Of a DNA stretch of 64,000 bases, positions 1-12,323 are shown one piece after another. Each line of letters starts with the position of its first letter. The stretch's first letter is position 1. The notes beneath the pieces are model-generated. The model was given only the letters and a program-made list of their open reading frames with translations. It was not told the DNA's origin and did not search any database. The DNA lies in assembly GCA_025677815.1 (NCBI GenBank), contig JAIXMP010000017.1, positions 496,001 to 560,000 on the forward strand, given 5' to 3'. The translations under genes and the position numbers were made by a program. The stretch is from Phascolomyces articulosus. Taxonomy: Eukaryota; Mucoromycota; Mucoromycetes; Mucorales; Lichtheimiaceae.

Positions 1-209
1 ATAGGATGATGTTTTTAAATTCTAAGCAGAACATTTAGGTTTCGCTGAGCGGGTAAGTTGATCTGGCCGTTGATCTTTGTTTGACTCATGCGGGATAGCT
101 ATTTTTCCAAGACCTTATACCAACGCTAAAAAATTTATCACCAGCTGGGAAGGTTACTCCACAACACAGCCGTTTTTTTTTTTTTTTACAATCGAAACAC
201 TGACATATA

Positions 210-742
210 ATGATTCCACGTCTACCCCCATTATTATTAGCTGTTATTGGAGGAGCTTCTGTGTATGGAATTAAAGCGCTTTTAGATCGTTTAGAACCTG
301 TCGCCATTGGTCCTCCAGGATCACATGAACATGCCGAGAAAATGAATAAACTCAAGATTGCTGCTCGACGCGGAGGCATTGCAATGGCAGCAGCAGGCAC
401 CATTTATGCAGGTGTATGGAGTAAGTTTTCCTTCATGAAACCCTTCCCATTCTAATATACTTTCTATATATAATTTTGCATAATAATAATAATAAGTGAA
501 TGTATTATTTAGTTTATAATAAACGAACTCATCGAACTACCCCTGCTGCTTCGCATATTCCTGGTGACGACAAGGCGTTTCACAGTGATCAATATAATAA
601 TCGTGATGTCCGATTACGTGAAGAAACAATAAAAATGAAAGAAGAACAACAAGAACGAGAACAATTGGCACGTTCTCGATTAACAGCTGAACAAGCTTCT
701 ATGGATAATAGAACTTCATCTATACCACCACCCTCATCATAA
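210..742 (+). CDS. small membrane protein, unknown function (2 exons)
   Basis: Two exons, 210-420 and 513-742, joined across a GTAAGT...TTTAG intron with matching phase, give about 146 residues. The N-terminus (MIPRLPPLLLAVIGGASVYG) is hydrophobic. A second Ala/Gly-rich hydrophobic stretch lies near residues 54-70 (GGIAMAAAGTIYAGVW). The second exon encodes a charged helical tail rich in Glu, Gln and Arg (KMKEEQQEREQLARSRL) ending in a Ser/Pro stretch. Size, hydrophobic start and charged C-terminal helix would suit a small mitochondrial or ER membrane protein, but I recognise no family. It converges with the velvet gene on the other strand. The splice model is well supported; the function is unknown. 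Confidence 0.75.
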
Positions 743-1662
743 CGAAAACAATAAAAATCGATTGACATATGACGTGGATGTAGAAATTTATGCATTGAGT
801 GAAGAGTTATGCCGGTATTTTTTTTTGTTTTATTATTATTAATAATTTATAGTATGTTATATTATGTTCTTTATATATAAAAAAGAAAGACTGTCGTAAT
901 CATAAATTGTATTATATACTGTCAGAATATAATAATAATAGTAGTAGATGAAAAGTTTTGCTTGGGGTTTTTTTTAATAAATTATAGTATGTTAATATAA
1001 CTACGGTTGTTATACGTAAAAAAGAAAGGTTGTCATATTAATTGTATATGTATAATAATCTCCAAAAGTCATAAATTGTATATAAAAAAAGTGTTATATA
1101 TATTGTCAAAATAATAATAATAAAATAAAAGTAGTAATAATATATCACATGCATAAAAGAAAAAGCAATTAAATTAAAAAAAATAACCATATAATAATCA
1201 AAGATCCCCACATGTATGTGGTTTTCCTGACGAGCTTCTCCGCAGTATTTTTGTTGTATGTATAGTGTGTTTGTGTGTATATATATAGTTCGTGTATGTG
1301 TGCACGGTCTTGTAAAAAAAAAGCCAACTGAGTGTCCGTATAATGTATAATAATGTTGCGAAAATTTGGATTCTAATAAATAGTGCATGCAATAGTAATA
1401 ATTTTGTGTGTGTATTGTTGTTCTCCCTTGACTTGTTTCAATGAAACTTTTTTTTTTTTGGTAAAATGCTTGACGTGGTTCTTGTGCGATGTGTATATGC
1501 TACGTACGTTGTATGTTGAAAATGTAGTTGTATATATATGTAATGTGAGGTGTATATATATATAGAGAGAGAGAGAGAGAGCTGCAAGGAAGCAGAGAAC
1601 AGTTGATGTTCAGTTTTAAGAAAAAAAATTGACAACAAAACCACAGTATATAGTAGAATCAG
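743..1662. other. convergent intergenic region
   Basis: Very AT-rich sequence between the 3' ends of two converging genes. It contains A/T runs, GT/TA-rich microsatellite-like stretches around 1240-1300 and a GA repeat near 1563-1581. I see no coding frame or RNA gene. Confidence 0.6.
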
Positions 1663-4074
1663 CTACCGAGATGTTCTTCGATTACTTTCTTTGGATGCTT
1701 CAAATATTCCACCCCCAACTTCCATTCTACTACCACTGGTATGAGAAGGACCGACGTCTTGTTGTTCATCTTGTTTTTCTTGATCACTTGGTGCAGGAAC
1801 AACTAATCCACCAAATTGTTCTCGTAAGGATGGCAAATGTACTACATCTTCTTGAGCATGGATATGACTTGGAAATATGGGTTTTGTTTGTAATATCAAT
1901 TCTGGACGATCCGGCCGAAGTTCAATGGAAGGAGATGAAGATGGTAACGAAGGTGGAGCAATGGTAGGACTTGAATGCTTACTACTTCTTCTTGATGCTG
2001 GTAAATGATATGGTTGTTGATGCTGTTGCTGATGAGGATGTAATGCTTGTTGCTGTGGTTGTAATGAAGAAGAGTGGGATTGAGGTTGATGTAAATTGAT
2101 AATATGGTGAGAAGAAGATGAACCGGGAATCATAATTGGACTTGATTCTCTTCCTCTTTGTAAGGATGCTGTTGCTTCATAATAAGGACGATGTTGTTGT
2201 TGAGAAGTTCGTCTAATATCTTCACTTCCGCTTCTTCTAGATTGTTTATAAAATTCCTTGTTGGGTGAGGATAAAGAAGGGGAAGTGGTGTTCTCGAACA
2301 TGATGGGTGGAAGACGCAAATAAAATGGAGAGGTTGATGTTGTTGTAGCATTTGGATGGAGTGGATGATAGCTTTGTTCTACTGAGGTTGATAAACTACT
2401 TGTTGATGCTGTTGGTGGGTAAGGTGGAAGCATGTCATCTGTTGTAGTAGTAGCAGTAGAACTCGTAGCAATGGTCGTAGTCGTAGTTGTTGCTGAATGT
2501 CCCATCATTTCATTGCTATCCATCATTGGATCATTTGAATCACTTGGGTGTATAAGACTTGCTACGTTAATCTTTGAGCTACTTGGTGCTATGTTGTGTA
2601 GTTGTCGATGTATATTTAGGATCATTGCCATCAGAGTGTATGTGGGAAAGAAAAAGGAGGTATTAGAGTTTACCTTGTTGTAAATGTCCTCTATCGTCTT
2701 GCTGCTGTTGTATATCATGATATATACTTCCTGAAGGAGAGGTAAAAGCAATATTTGATCGTGCTAATAAATCATCTTCACTTGTTGATGTTAAACGTAG
2801 CATTTTTCCACTGGATGAAGATTCAGCTATATATAAGGGGGAGGGGAAGAGAAAGAAAGAGAGAGGGATGAGTATTTGTCATCATATATACGTTAGTAAG
2901 TTCCTTTTTTTCTAATCATTGTTGTTTTATTATGATGCTACCGTACCATTGGATACACGTCGATAGATATGACTGCTAGTACTGCTACTGCTCGACATAG
3001 GTTGCTGTTGTTGAACCAAATAAGAATTAAAATCTGTTGTCGTGGTAGAAAATGATCGTCTTTCATCCAAAATTTTAGAATCATGATATGGAGAAGATGA
3101 AAACAAGACTTCTTCTTGATCATTCGATACTGTAGTAGGCTCCACTCGATCATCGCTGCTGCTATCTTTTTGCATTAAAGTTAAGAATAATGCGGTATTT
3201 TTTTATTACTCTCTCTTTCTCTTCTTTTGACTTCACTCTCCCCTTCCCCAATCCCTACCCCTTGTTTTTTTTCGTATCGTCTGTTAAAGTATAAAATATA
3301 AATAAAAAAATTTGAGAACACTTTTCTCCTTACCAGCGTCATCGTCATCATCTTGCTCCCGAGAATGTCGTCTGCTACCTGATCCACGTTTACGGGACTC
3401 TTTACGAATACGAATTTTTAAACCTTGTTGCGCGAAATGTCTTGCGAGACGACAGGATAGATGCATACCAGGAAACTAACGTTTTTGTTGTTGTTTATTG
3501 GATGGATCGTAGGAATTTCAATGGATGAATTGGTTGACAACAATCATAAGGATTAATTAATAACAAATTGATAGGAATAACATGAAGAAGAAAAAATTCG
3601 TAAGCAATCATGATTGATCGTTCGTATCGTTCATCGTTCGTCGGTATCAAATGGATAGAATGGTAAAATAATTAATCGAGATATATTTAGTTAGTGGATT
3701 AACTTTTTTACATTTTTACTTCAGGGGAAAATATGCAAAAAAAATAGGTACAAGTGGTTGTTGTTACTAAAATAATCATAGTATCTTACCTTTTTTGCTG
3801 AATAAACAGTAAATGGGTCTGTTAGTATATCACGTCGATAATGAACACATGAACTAAAATAGATCATGATGGAAATTGTCATGAAAATGTGTAATAATAA
3901 TACAATACCATCATCATCATCATTAAGAAATAAAGAAAAATGAATTGATTAGTATATGATATTCTCTATATTGTTGCTGTTTTTTCGTTTATCTGTTGTT
4001 GTGTCATTTTTTTTCTCCAACGTTCTCTTGTTTTCCATCATATTCAATGATTTTCCATTTTCTTTTCACCCCAC

Positions 4075-4110
<36 letters not shown>

Positions 4111-5000
4111 AACAGCAACAAACAAAAAGAAAAAACCTGTGCTCTCCATATCATAAAGTTTGACATTATAACAAGATCTATTACTCTACTAGTTCAAAAA
4201 GACACATGCGAAGTCGATAATGGCCATCTACACGGACCGAGATGTCGGAAAAAACGAAAAAAGCACCTTCTGAATCATTCAGATCACGTAATAAATAAAG
4301 AGATGAAACAGTTCGACCAATGGTTAATCTGCTATGAAAATCGATCCTTGGCGGTGACACTTGATCTTCTTCTTCTTCATTAGCAGAAACAAGAACAGCC
4401 ACGAGGAAGATATAAGGAGAAATGTTTTGTAAACTTGAGTAGAGAGATAGATAAATTAGATAGATAGATTAGCTAAAGAAGATAAAAAAATAACTCGTTT
4501 TAATATATATAACTTACGTTTCGTCGCTCCCTTGTCCTTCTAGCTTTAACTGTACAATTGGAGGAGGATCTATAGGTCTCCGATCAACTATTATAAATAA
4601 AAAAAAGCATGTGTTAATATAAATATGTGTGAGGAATACGAAAAAAAAAACATTTGACGCAACGTTATTTTTTTTCTCTCTTTTCGAGGGGACGACATAT
4701 CATATATAATATATAAAAAAGAAGGGACGACCTAAGGGGAAATAAGAAGACAATAATAATAAGCAATGTTTTATGTACCTCGTTCACCAACACCGCACAT
4801 ACGAGAGCGTACAGGTTGTTGTCGAATGATCAGTTCGAATGAGCTAATTCCTGTCATTAGCAGATTCCCGAGATTAGAAGTAACAAAAAAAAAAGAGAAA
4901 TAACCCAAATAGAGGAAACTTACGCGGGTAGACGTGTACAGGTCTGGCCTGCCAAATTTAGTGGAGGCTGTTGTTGTACTGACCTATCTAAATGGCTCAT
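1663..5000 (-). CDS. velvet-family transcriptional regulator (9 exons)
   Basis: Exons on the minus strand are 5000-4924, 4843-4779, 4587-4518, 4433-4185, 3853-3790, 3475-3334, 3165-2947, 2826-2674 and 2588-1663. All phases close and give about 654 residues. The velvet domain fills roughly residues 27-205. It is recognised by ELIIRQQPVRSRMCG, DRRPIDPPPIVQLKL, IGRTVSSLYLLRDLNDSEGA, FFVFSDISVRVDGHYRLRM, DPFTVYSAKK and FPGMHLSCRLARHFAQQGLK. Velvet proteins (VeA, VelB, VosA, VelC) bind DNA through an NF-kB-like fold and control development and secondary metabolism. A basic KRGSGSRR stretch follows the domain. The last 400 or so residues are low-complexity Ser/Thr/Gln/His, longer than a typical VelB tail. 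I cannot assign the subfamily. The exon 4 donor (GTAATA, 4184) and exon 7 donor (GTACGG) are the least certain junctions. Confidence 0.92.
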
Positions 5001-5013
5001 ACACAGGCCAGAC
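4942..5013 (-). promoter_or_regulatory. inverted repeat around the velvet start codon
   Basis: On the coding strand GTCTGGCCTG (5013-5004) lies just before the ATG at 5000, and its exact complement CAGGCCAGAC lies at 4951-4942 inside exon 1. The 10-bp, GC-rich stem would enclose the start codon in a loop of about 52 nt. This stands out in such AT-rich sequence. Whether it folds in the mRNA or affects translation is inference. Confidence 0.45.
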
Positions 5014-8000
5014 TTTGAAGGAGAAGTAGTCAATTTTTTATTGATATTATTTATAGATATATAAATGTGATTGTATTATAGAGATACAGTGAAAAGGAAA
5101 ACCCTCACTGCTTGAATTGTAGTTGTTTTTATTTTTATTTTTTTTTTTGGCAGAAAGGATTGTAGTAAAAAAAAAAAAAAAAAAAAAGAATAGAAGAGAA
5201 GAGAAGTGAGAAGAGAGGAAGAAAGAGAAGAAGAGGAACGAATTTAAGGGACGAATAAATATAAAAATAAAGATTTAAGTCTTCTTTTTCTAATTGGGAG
5301 GATTGAAAAAATAACATAAAAAAGAAAAAGAAAAAAAGTAGTACTAAAAAAATGCAACTGAGTACTTCTTATAATGATGATTATATTCAGTATCACTGGT
5401 ATAACATCTATATATCTTATAATCACAAATTCACGGTTTTTTTATTATTATTCTTGGTGATCATTATTATTATTATAATTATTATCATTTTTGCGTCCGC
5501 TGCTATCGATTTTTTTTCTTATTTAACTACCTAAAAACCCACACTGTACATACACAGCCAGACTTTTTTTGGTGAAAAAGAAAATTGGGTGTACTGTAAA
5601 ACAATTTATTACAAGTTGTGTGCTTTTGACCAATAAAAGCTACGTCGAATGTAACACCAAAAAACGAACTTATGGTGAGCATTACTGTTTATGGTTATTC
5701 CCTGTGTGACATGAGAATCTTCTCGATCGCAATTTCCCTTCTGATCGGATGTATAAGCCAACAGCGAAATCACCGCTTTTTTGAACCCACTTTTTCCAAG
5801 TTTCAAACACGAAGCTATTACAATTACCGCGCCAGAAAAAAAACATGGAAAAATTCCCTTGGCATAAGATTGGATAAAGAAGTATATGTTTCTATAAACT
5901 AATGGATAGGGTTGCCATGTATTTAGGCATTCATTGGTATTTTTTTTTTTTGCTGCTGTCATAGTCATATTTATCTTGGTTGCGATGACAACACTTATCT
6001 ATTTGAGTAGGTTGTCAGGACAGCAATAATTGACATATTATGTTGTTATGGTTACACGCACTACACTTTTTCCATATATAATAGATCAGCAATAACATAA
6101 TAAAAATGATATGAAAAGGGAATATTCTCGTCTATTCGCTTCAGAAACTATAAATAATTCTTATGAATATCCCATTTTCTTTTTTTACAAGGAAACGATC
6201 ATATTTGTACATATTATTGGTATATCCAAACCCTTTTGTCATAATTTATTTTAAAAAAAGGCGCAAGGTTATCCCGTAAAAGAATGAGTCTGAGCGTGAT
6301 AATAATAATCATAAAAAAAGTGAAACCAAATAGAAATTGAGCAACACACTTTTTTTTGTAGGATGGGGAATCCGTAGTTCTGGTAATGAATGTTTGCCGT
6401 CTCTTTTTTTTTGCATCTCTTTTAATTTCGAATATATAAAGAAAAAATAACAACTGCAAAGAAATTCTTTATTTTGATGGTATTCATTTGGTGAAAATAG
6501 AACATGTCCCCCCGCATATTAGAAACGTCTATTTTAATTCATGCATTGATGGAAATTAAAATATAGACAGAGACGATTTGTCTGTTTGTTCATGCTTGTC
6601 TGTTTGCTGGCCAATTACTAAAACGTCATCAAAAAAGCTGGGGCCATATTGTGAGTTATTACAGATTCCGCCTTCCGAAAAAATAAATGCAGATTCTATC
6701 TCATTCTTCCACCCCCCGCTAAGTACTTAGTAGACTTCTTCATGGTTCCGCCCATTCTTTTCTGACGGTGTATCCATCATTATCATTATCAAATGATGGG
6801 TTCTTATTTTTCTTTATTATTGATTATCTTTTTTTTATAATAATGGACCGGTAGTATGACTTCTTCTTCTTTAACACCAATTGTTCATTCCATATTCACT
6901 TACTGAAAAAAGAAAAATGGCAAAGTTGATTATTTGGTCATTTCCATGTTACATATTACTATTACGCACTTATACGTTCTCATATTCATCATTTTTTCCA
7001 CCTTCCGTTTCTCCCCCTTCTCCATCCCCACATTTTCACACCAATTTCTCTCAGATAAAGTTTTTCTTCCCATATAACAAAAAAATTGTATAAGTTGGCT
7101 TTACTCTTCCTATTATGACCAAGACTTCATTTATCATGTATGCTATTGAAACAATCAAATATTCAATAATTACATTTAAAATAAGGTTTACAAATACAAA
7201 CTAAAATGGTAATATCAACCATCTAATCGTCCCCATGAAATATCCTTTTGTTGTTATAATCTCCAAATCTCAAATTTTTTATTTTTAGGATTTTTCTTCT
7301 CTAAACTAGAAGAAAAAGCTTTCCAATCACAGCCCAAAAAAATTATTTTTTTTTTGGGAAGAGGGAGATCAAGTACCACAACAAATAGTGACACGACAGA
7401 AACAAGACTGACAGCCTTCACTTTCCTGAGAAAAAGTTGTATCTCTGTTATGTGTTTTCCAGCAAAAGGGATGATGTGCTTAATAAACTTGATAGAATAA
7501 ACAATTATGCACACCATTGCTTTTGTTTCATGAATAAAAAATCTAGAGTACCTTACTTTTTTAATCAATGGAGGAAGAAGAAATATAGTAGTGAACGATA
7601 CACTGTTTAATTTATATGTCATTATACAGTGTATATTTTTCATTCACAAAATGATAATCAGTAGTCCCGTACAGAAGCATCCTTCGTCTTCCTTTTGTCG
7701 TAGTTTATATTTTTTTTTAAAGTTTCTACGTATAATATGTATGACAAAGGTATTATTCATCATTTTATGATAATTCACACCGGTCGTTGTTGTTATTTTC
7801 CATCGACATTATCATTTAGAACATCTTTGTTTAGATCATCCGGTTTTTTTTTCTTTGAACAAATTTTCATACGCATTTATTTATTATCATCTCTATATAT
7901 GGTACTACCTATATTCAAAGACTTTTAGCCAAGGGTTTATTAGGTGCATATTGAGGATAATAGTATCATTCGAAAAGCAACAACAACAACTTAAAAATAC

Positions 8001-10784
8001 TGCTAACTATATTCTCTCAAGAGTACTCTATGTACTAAAGTTTATCTTTATATAGTATATAGAATGTTTTAACCTCTGCTCCTTTAAAGAACAAAAACAA
8101 AGAACCTATCTATTATATCTTGATCATTATTACTATTGGATAACCACTGTAGGAAATAAAACCCAAAAAAACCTAAACTCCTAACCGAAAAACACGAATT
8201 CGTGTTTTTTTCATGTGTAACCTCGAGAAATTGGTCCTGAATTTTAACTGAATTTAGCTGGGAGTTTACCTAAATTCGTGTTTTTATGAGCATATTTGAA
8301 AATACCTTTTTCTACAGTGAACGCAGAGTGTGGGTTTGCATGTCATGATTATTATTTGTTACGTTATATTTAAATATCGTGTTCCTTTTGAGTCAAGACA
8401 AATATTATGCATACAGATTTATGAATCAAGATATATTTCCAAAAACGAGTTTTCATCGTCGTTGCGAAGAGGATTATTATTATCTGTTGCTGCCTCAGCT
8501 TCCGGGAGTGGAATGAAGATGTATAAACAATCAAGCAAAGGTGATCCCGCTGTTCAAACAAAGATACTTAAAACCTCTTCTTCTAGGAACTATAAGCTAG
8601 AAATATATATAAAAAGTGGTGGGGCATAGGCTATTCAATAACGAGTACTCGTGTATAACTAAAGAAAAGTGCTTCATTGGATATATAAGTAGAGTTATCA
8701 ATCCTCGTACAAAACCTCAGCAAAAAAAATGATAGTCATAATTAACCATTTGAATAGAATAGATGGATAAAAAGTGTGCATTTTTGTTTATTGTAGTACT
8801 AAAAGTAATCAATAATGATGCAATGTAATCTGTTGCAGTTCTCTGCCCCCCATGTTTTCTCTTTCCCTAATCCTAGATAAATGACCGGATGTCACGTTAC
8901 TACGCTAATTTTAAAGTTATAAAACATTTTAATTGTTTACAGCAACATAGAATATACTAGTCAATTATCGGATAGAGTATAATAGAAAGGAATATATGCA
9001 GTGCACATAAATTGAATGCATTCCTTGCCAACACACATCAACAATAGTTAATGAAAATACTTGAAAAGGAAAACATCACTACCATGTTGTTATTGAATAT
9101 TACTATTCTTCTAGTACGAGAATAATTTTTGAAATAGTAAAAGAAAGTGGGATATTACCTTATTGATGGTATAAATAATTACTGTACCTACCCGTTAAAT
9201 CGATCATCACCAGGTTTTGTTCCAACGTGATGGGTTTAACGAATTACCGGTTTAGCGGATCGAGTGACCGATAAGACATGACTAATATAGACTGAGTTTG
9301 AGCCCCTCCCCGAAAAAAACCTGTCAAAAAACCGCCAATGATCATACCAATGATCATACCAATCTATCGATCTGACACCAGAAAAAGCGATCGGATATCG
9401 GTTTAGCGAACAACCTATATTTTACACTGTTTGCCAGGTTGGTTATGATCAGTTGAACAAAATATTGGTTCAACGAGATTCGGGCATTACAGTCATAAGC
9501 TTTTTTACTTGGTATATTAACAACAAGAAAACCTTTCCATTTTATTACGCGTTTGTGTATAGCACAATGTGCTAAACAATGATTCCCTACTAAAGGTTTC
9601 TTTGAATGAGCGCGCTTTGAAAATAACTGCTCATAGATGGAATCCTGCGAACCATTCTCGATTATAATAATCAACAGGGAGCTTCTCTAGATTGCACCTG
9701 GCCAAAATTTTCATTGATTAAAAAAATCATATTCTTACAATTGGACAGATCTATTATCAATAATAACAGTAGTAATAATAAAAAAGAGGAACGTTATCAT
9801 TAATTATTTTGACGATTAAAAAGTTCGATAACAACAGGCTGCCATCTGATATGAAAGAATCACTTATATATGGTTGATCCAAAATCACAGGGAAGGAACA
9901 GAAAATTAAATACAATTCTAACCATTGTGAAAATAACAAAATAGTGAATCTTAAAGTTGGTTTATTGGTGGTGATATTTCTATATTATCTGTAAGGATTA
10001 ACAAAAAAGTATGTTCATCTTGTCTTTGTATTCAATGGGAAAAAAAGTATCTGGTATTTGAGCATTGTTGGTGTTGGTTTAAAATGTATCCTGCCATAAC
10101 CAAAAATACTTTAGGAAGAATAAATTCAGAATATATATAGAATCTATGGACATATTTACAGATGATGCAGTATACGGCAAATCTGAATATGGAATTTTTT
10201 GAATCTATTTTATACGTCTATATATCTTGGATTTATTTTACATCGTCAAATATATCTTGAAATTACATTTTCTAAGAAATGCAGTTACCATGATTCTATT
10301 GGGTCGAACTGAATTCACTTTAGAATGCTATAGCATAACTTGAATGTCTCAAAATGCATTTAGTGGCAAAAGTAAATTCAGGGCAGTGCTAATTGTTCTT
10401 CTTGTAAGAACACCATCACTACTAACTTTTAATTTGATAGAATATAGTATATAAATAATATATACCTTTTTATTTGTTTGCAATAGTGAGAAGTTGCATT
10501 ATGTTATTACAATAATATCAATTACTAATACACAATAATCAAACTTTAATAATATAATAACCGTTCTTCTCATATTAAAAAAACATGGACAATAAGAAAA
10601 AGGATATATTACCTTAAACTTTAAAATATACTATTGTATAAAAATGAACTATGGCTGTTACACGCGGCAAAACGTAAATAAATGTTACATTAATGCTTAG
10701 AGTATGTTACTCAACAACTGAATTCAATTCCAATAAATAAGAACAAATGTTCAGATTTCATCCTTCTCAATTACCAATTTTTTT
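5001..10784. other. gene-poor AT-rich region
   Basis: About 5.8 kb with no supportable gene. Frames up to about 120 codons exist (for example minus-strand 5609-5968 and 9354-9674), but they lack recognisable motifs, conserved start context or splice partners. The first part is the velvet 5' region with long A/T runs. Near 9335-9358 the 12-mer CCAATGATCATA occurs twice in tandem. A palindrome at 8188-8209 is listed separately. Decayed transposons could be hidden here but I cannot show it. Confidence 0.5.
8188..8209. repeat. perfect 22-bp palindrome
   Basis: The half-site AAAAACACGAA is followed directly by its complement, centred on GAATTC. The same half-site motif (ATTCGTGTTTTT) recurs in one orientation at 8274-8285, about 75 bp away. 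Together they could be the end of a small inverted-repeat element, but no second terminus or target duplication is clear. Confidence 0.5.
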
Positions 10785-11651
10785 ATGTTTTTTGTTATAT
10801 TCAACACAGTTCTCGCTCTACTTCGAATTCCTATCTATGGCATCTTTTATCAAAATACAAGAAAGAACCATTTTACCCATTATTATTACATATGGCTTCC
10901 AGCCATTACAACATGGATAATGGATGGATTATGTTTTTACTATTACATAGTAAAAGGGAACAAAGGGACCGAAGAAATTATTTACAGCAATTCAACAATA
11001 AACAATGTACTTTTTATCAAAGCTGTCTTGATTGTATATGCCCTTTGGAAATACCGAGTCATGCTTTTCAAAAATATCAAAAATCAACAAAGCCAAAGGT
11101 GGACGCAACAAGAAAAACGAATAATTACATCCTTTGCTCAAGATATACTTCATATGAAGTTCCAATGGTTTCATGTTCCTGTATACTTACTTTTTGGTAT
11201 AACAGGGTACATGACACAGTTTTATCTTTATCTTAATCCATTTGATAATCCTTTTCCAGCACTAAATATACTTCTCGTACATCATTGTTGCGAATACGTT
11301 ATATTACTTGTAAAGAGAGTCATCCTTTTCTATCAATCACTGTCCTCGTCTCCACCGACAAATACTGCTACAACAGCAGTCATCAATAAGGATATCAATC
11401 ATAATAAATCCTCGTATCTCATCTATTTATGCCTTACGACACTACTGCCTCTTATATCGATTTCTCAAGTTATAATTCCATTAGTACGTAATTTGTTTTT
11501 TTCCAATATCTACTACAACAATATTATTGCCATTTTTGCTATTTGTGTCAACTTGTTTGAACAAACAATGACAAGTCATATACATAACATTGCCGATAAA
11601 AAAAGAGGCATTGATTGGCCGTATTTTGAAGATGCTTATAATATAGAATGA
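10785..11651 (+). CDS. multi-TM membrane protein, island family member 1
   Basis: Single exon, 288 residues. The ATG is supported by alignment with the related genes at 12324 and 24620, which begin at the same point of the family. The family signature is visible at the N-terminus: FNTVLALLRIPIYGIFY, then HYYYIWLPAITTW, then DGLCFYYYIV. A later LCLTTLLPLISISQVI segment and a C-terminal DWPYFEDAYN also match the paralogues. About seven hydrophobic segments can be read, so a polytopic membrane protein is likely. I do not recognise the family and assign no function. This is the most diverged intact member and lies outside the inverted duplication. Confidence 0.75.
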   Translation: MFFVIFNTVLALLRIPIYGIFYQNTRKNHFTHYYYIWLPAITTWIMDGLCFYYYIVKGNKGTEEIIYSNSTINNVLFIKAVLIVYALWKYRVMLFKNIKNQQSQRWTQQEKRIITSFAQDILHMKFQWFHVPVYLLFGITGYMTQFYLYLNPFDNPFPALNILLVHHCCEYVILLVKRVILFYQSLSSSPPTNTATTAVINKDINHNKSSYLIYLCLTTLLPLISISQVIIPLVRNLFFSNIYYNNIIAIFAICVNLFEQTMTSHIHNIADKKRGIDWPYFEDAYNIE

Positions 11652-12323
11652 TGACATTGTTATATTACTTTCTTAAAAAAAAGTTTATTTAATAAAATAT
11701 TATTATCATTAAAAAGTACCATTTACTATTGTTGCTATGAAGCATAGCTGAGTATATTGCATATTGATTGATTATTTATAGCCAAAATTTGTTTTTTTTT
11801 TCTTGGATACTTAAATACACCTCCAGCTTTCGAAAAATTGCCTATTCCACTGTCTTATTTGTTGCAATTTGCAAGATATCACACATAAAGAAGATACATA
11901 ATCATTATAATAGAGTGATGGATATCAAGACATTTCTCAATAATTGAATCAACCTATGAATTGAAAAAAAAAAGAATCAATTTCCCGGAATTCAAAAGCA
12001 AAAATACCAATGCCAACTTTTTCCGCTCTTTATTGTTGCACGAGTATGTGTAATATAAAAAGCTTATTTTTATTATGAGTAATGTTCTTTTAGGAATAAC
12101 AATTTGAGATGATGGCTTTTATTACTCTTACGATTTTACTTACGAGGAGTGGCACTATTATTAGATTATTATTTTACACATAACAGAAATGAATGTTACT
12201 CAGAAAGCTCAGCAGTAAAGTTGGTCATTACACAACAAAAAAAGTTTAAATATATAATGAGGTATTAGAAAAAAAATCCAATTTGCAATTTGCAATTTTC
12301 ACTTCCTTTCTTACTTTTTTGTT
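11652..12323. other. intergenic region between two family members
   Basis: AT-rich spacer holding the 3' end of member 1 and the upstream region of member 2, including the conserved block at 12191-12216. No coding frame is visible. Confidence 0.5.
12191..12216 (+). promoter_or_regulatory. upstream block shared by the membrane-protein paralogues
   Basis: GAATGTTACTCAGAAAGCTC continuing into AGCAGT lies about 108 bp before the ATG at 12324. A close match (GAATGTTACTCAAAAGAAAG then CTCAGCA) lies on the minus strand about 120 bp upstream of the ATG at 24620. A weaker version (GTTACATAGGAAAGCTCAGC) lies near 23210-23230 upstream of the start-less copy. It may be a promoter or 5' UTR element, or simply conserved flank from the duplications. 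Confidence 0.4.

Noticed and set aside
5609..5968. 119-codon minus-strand frame
   Set aside because: No recognisable motif, no paralogue in the window and composition like translated AT-rich DNA; possible transposon relic but nothing proves it.
9354..9674. 106-codon minus-strand frame
   Set aside because: Isolated, without motif or splice partners; overlaps a tandem 12-mer repeat at its end.
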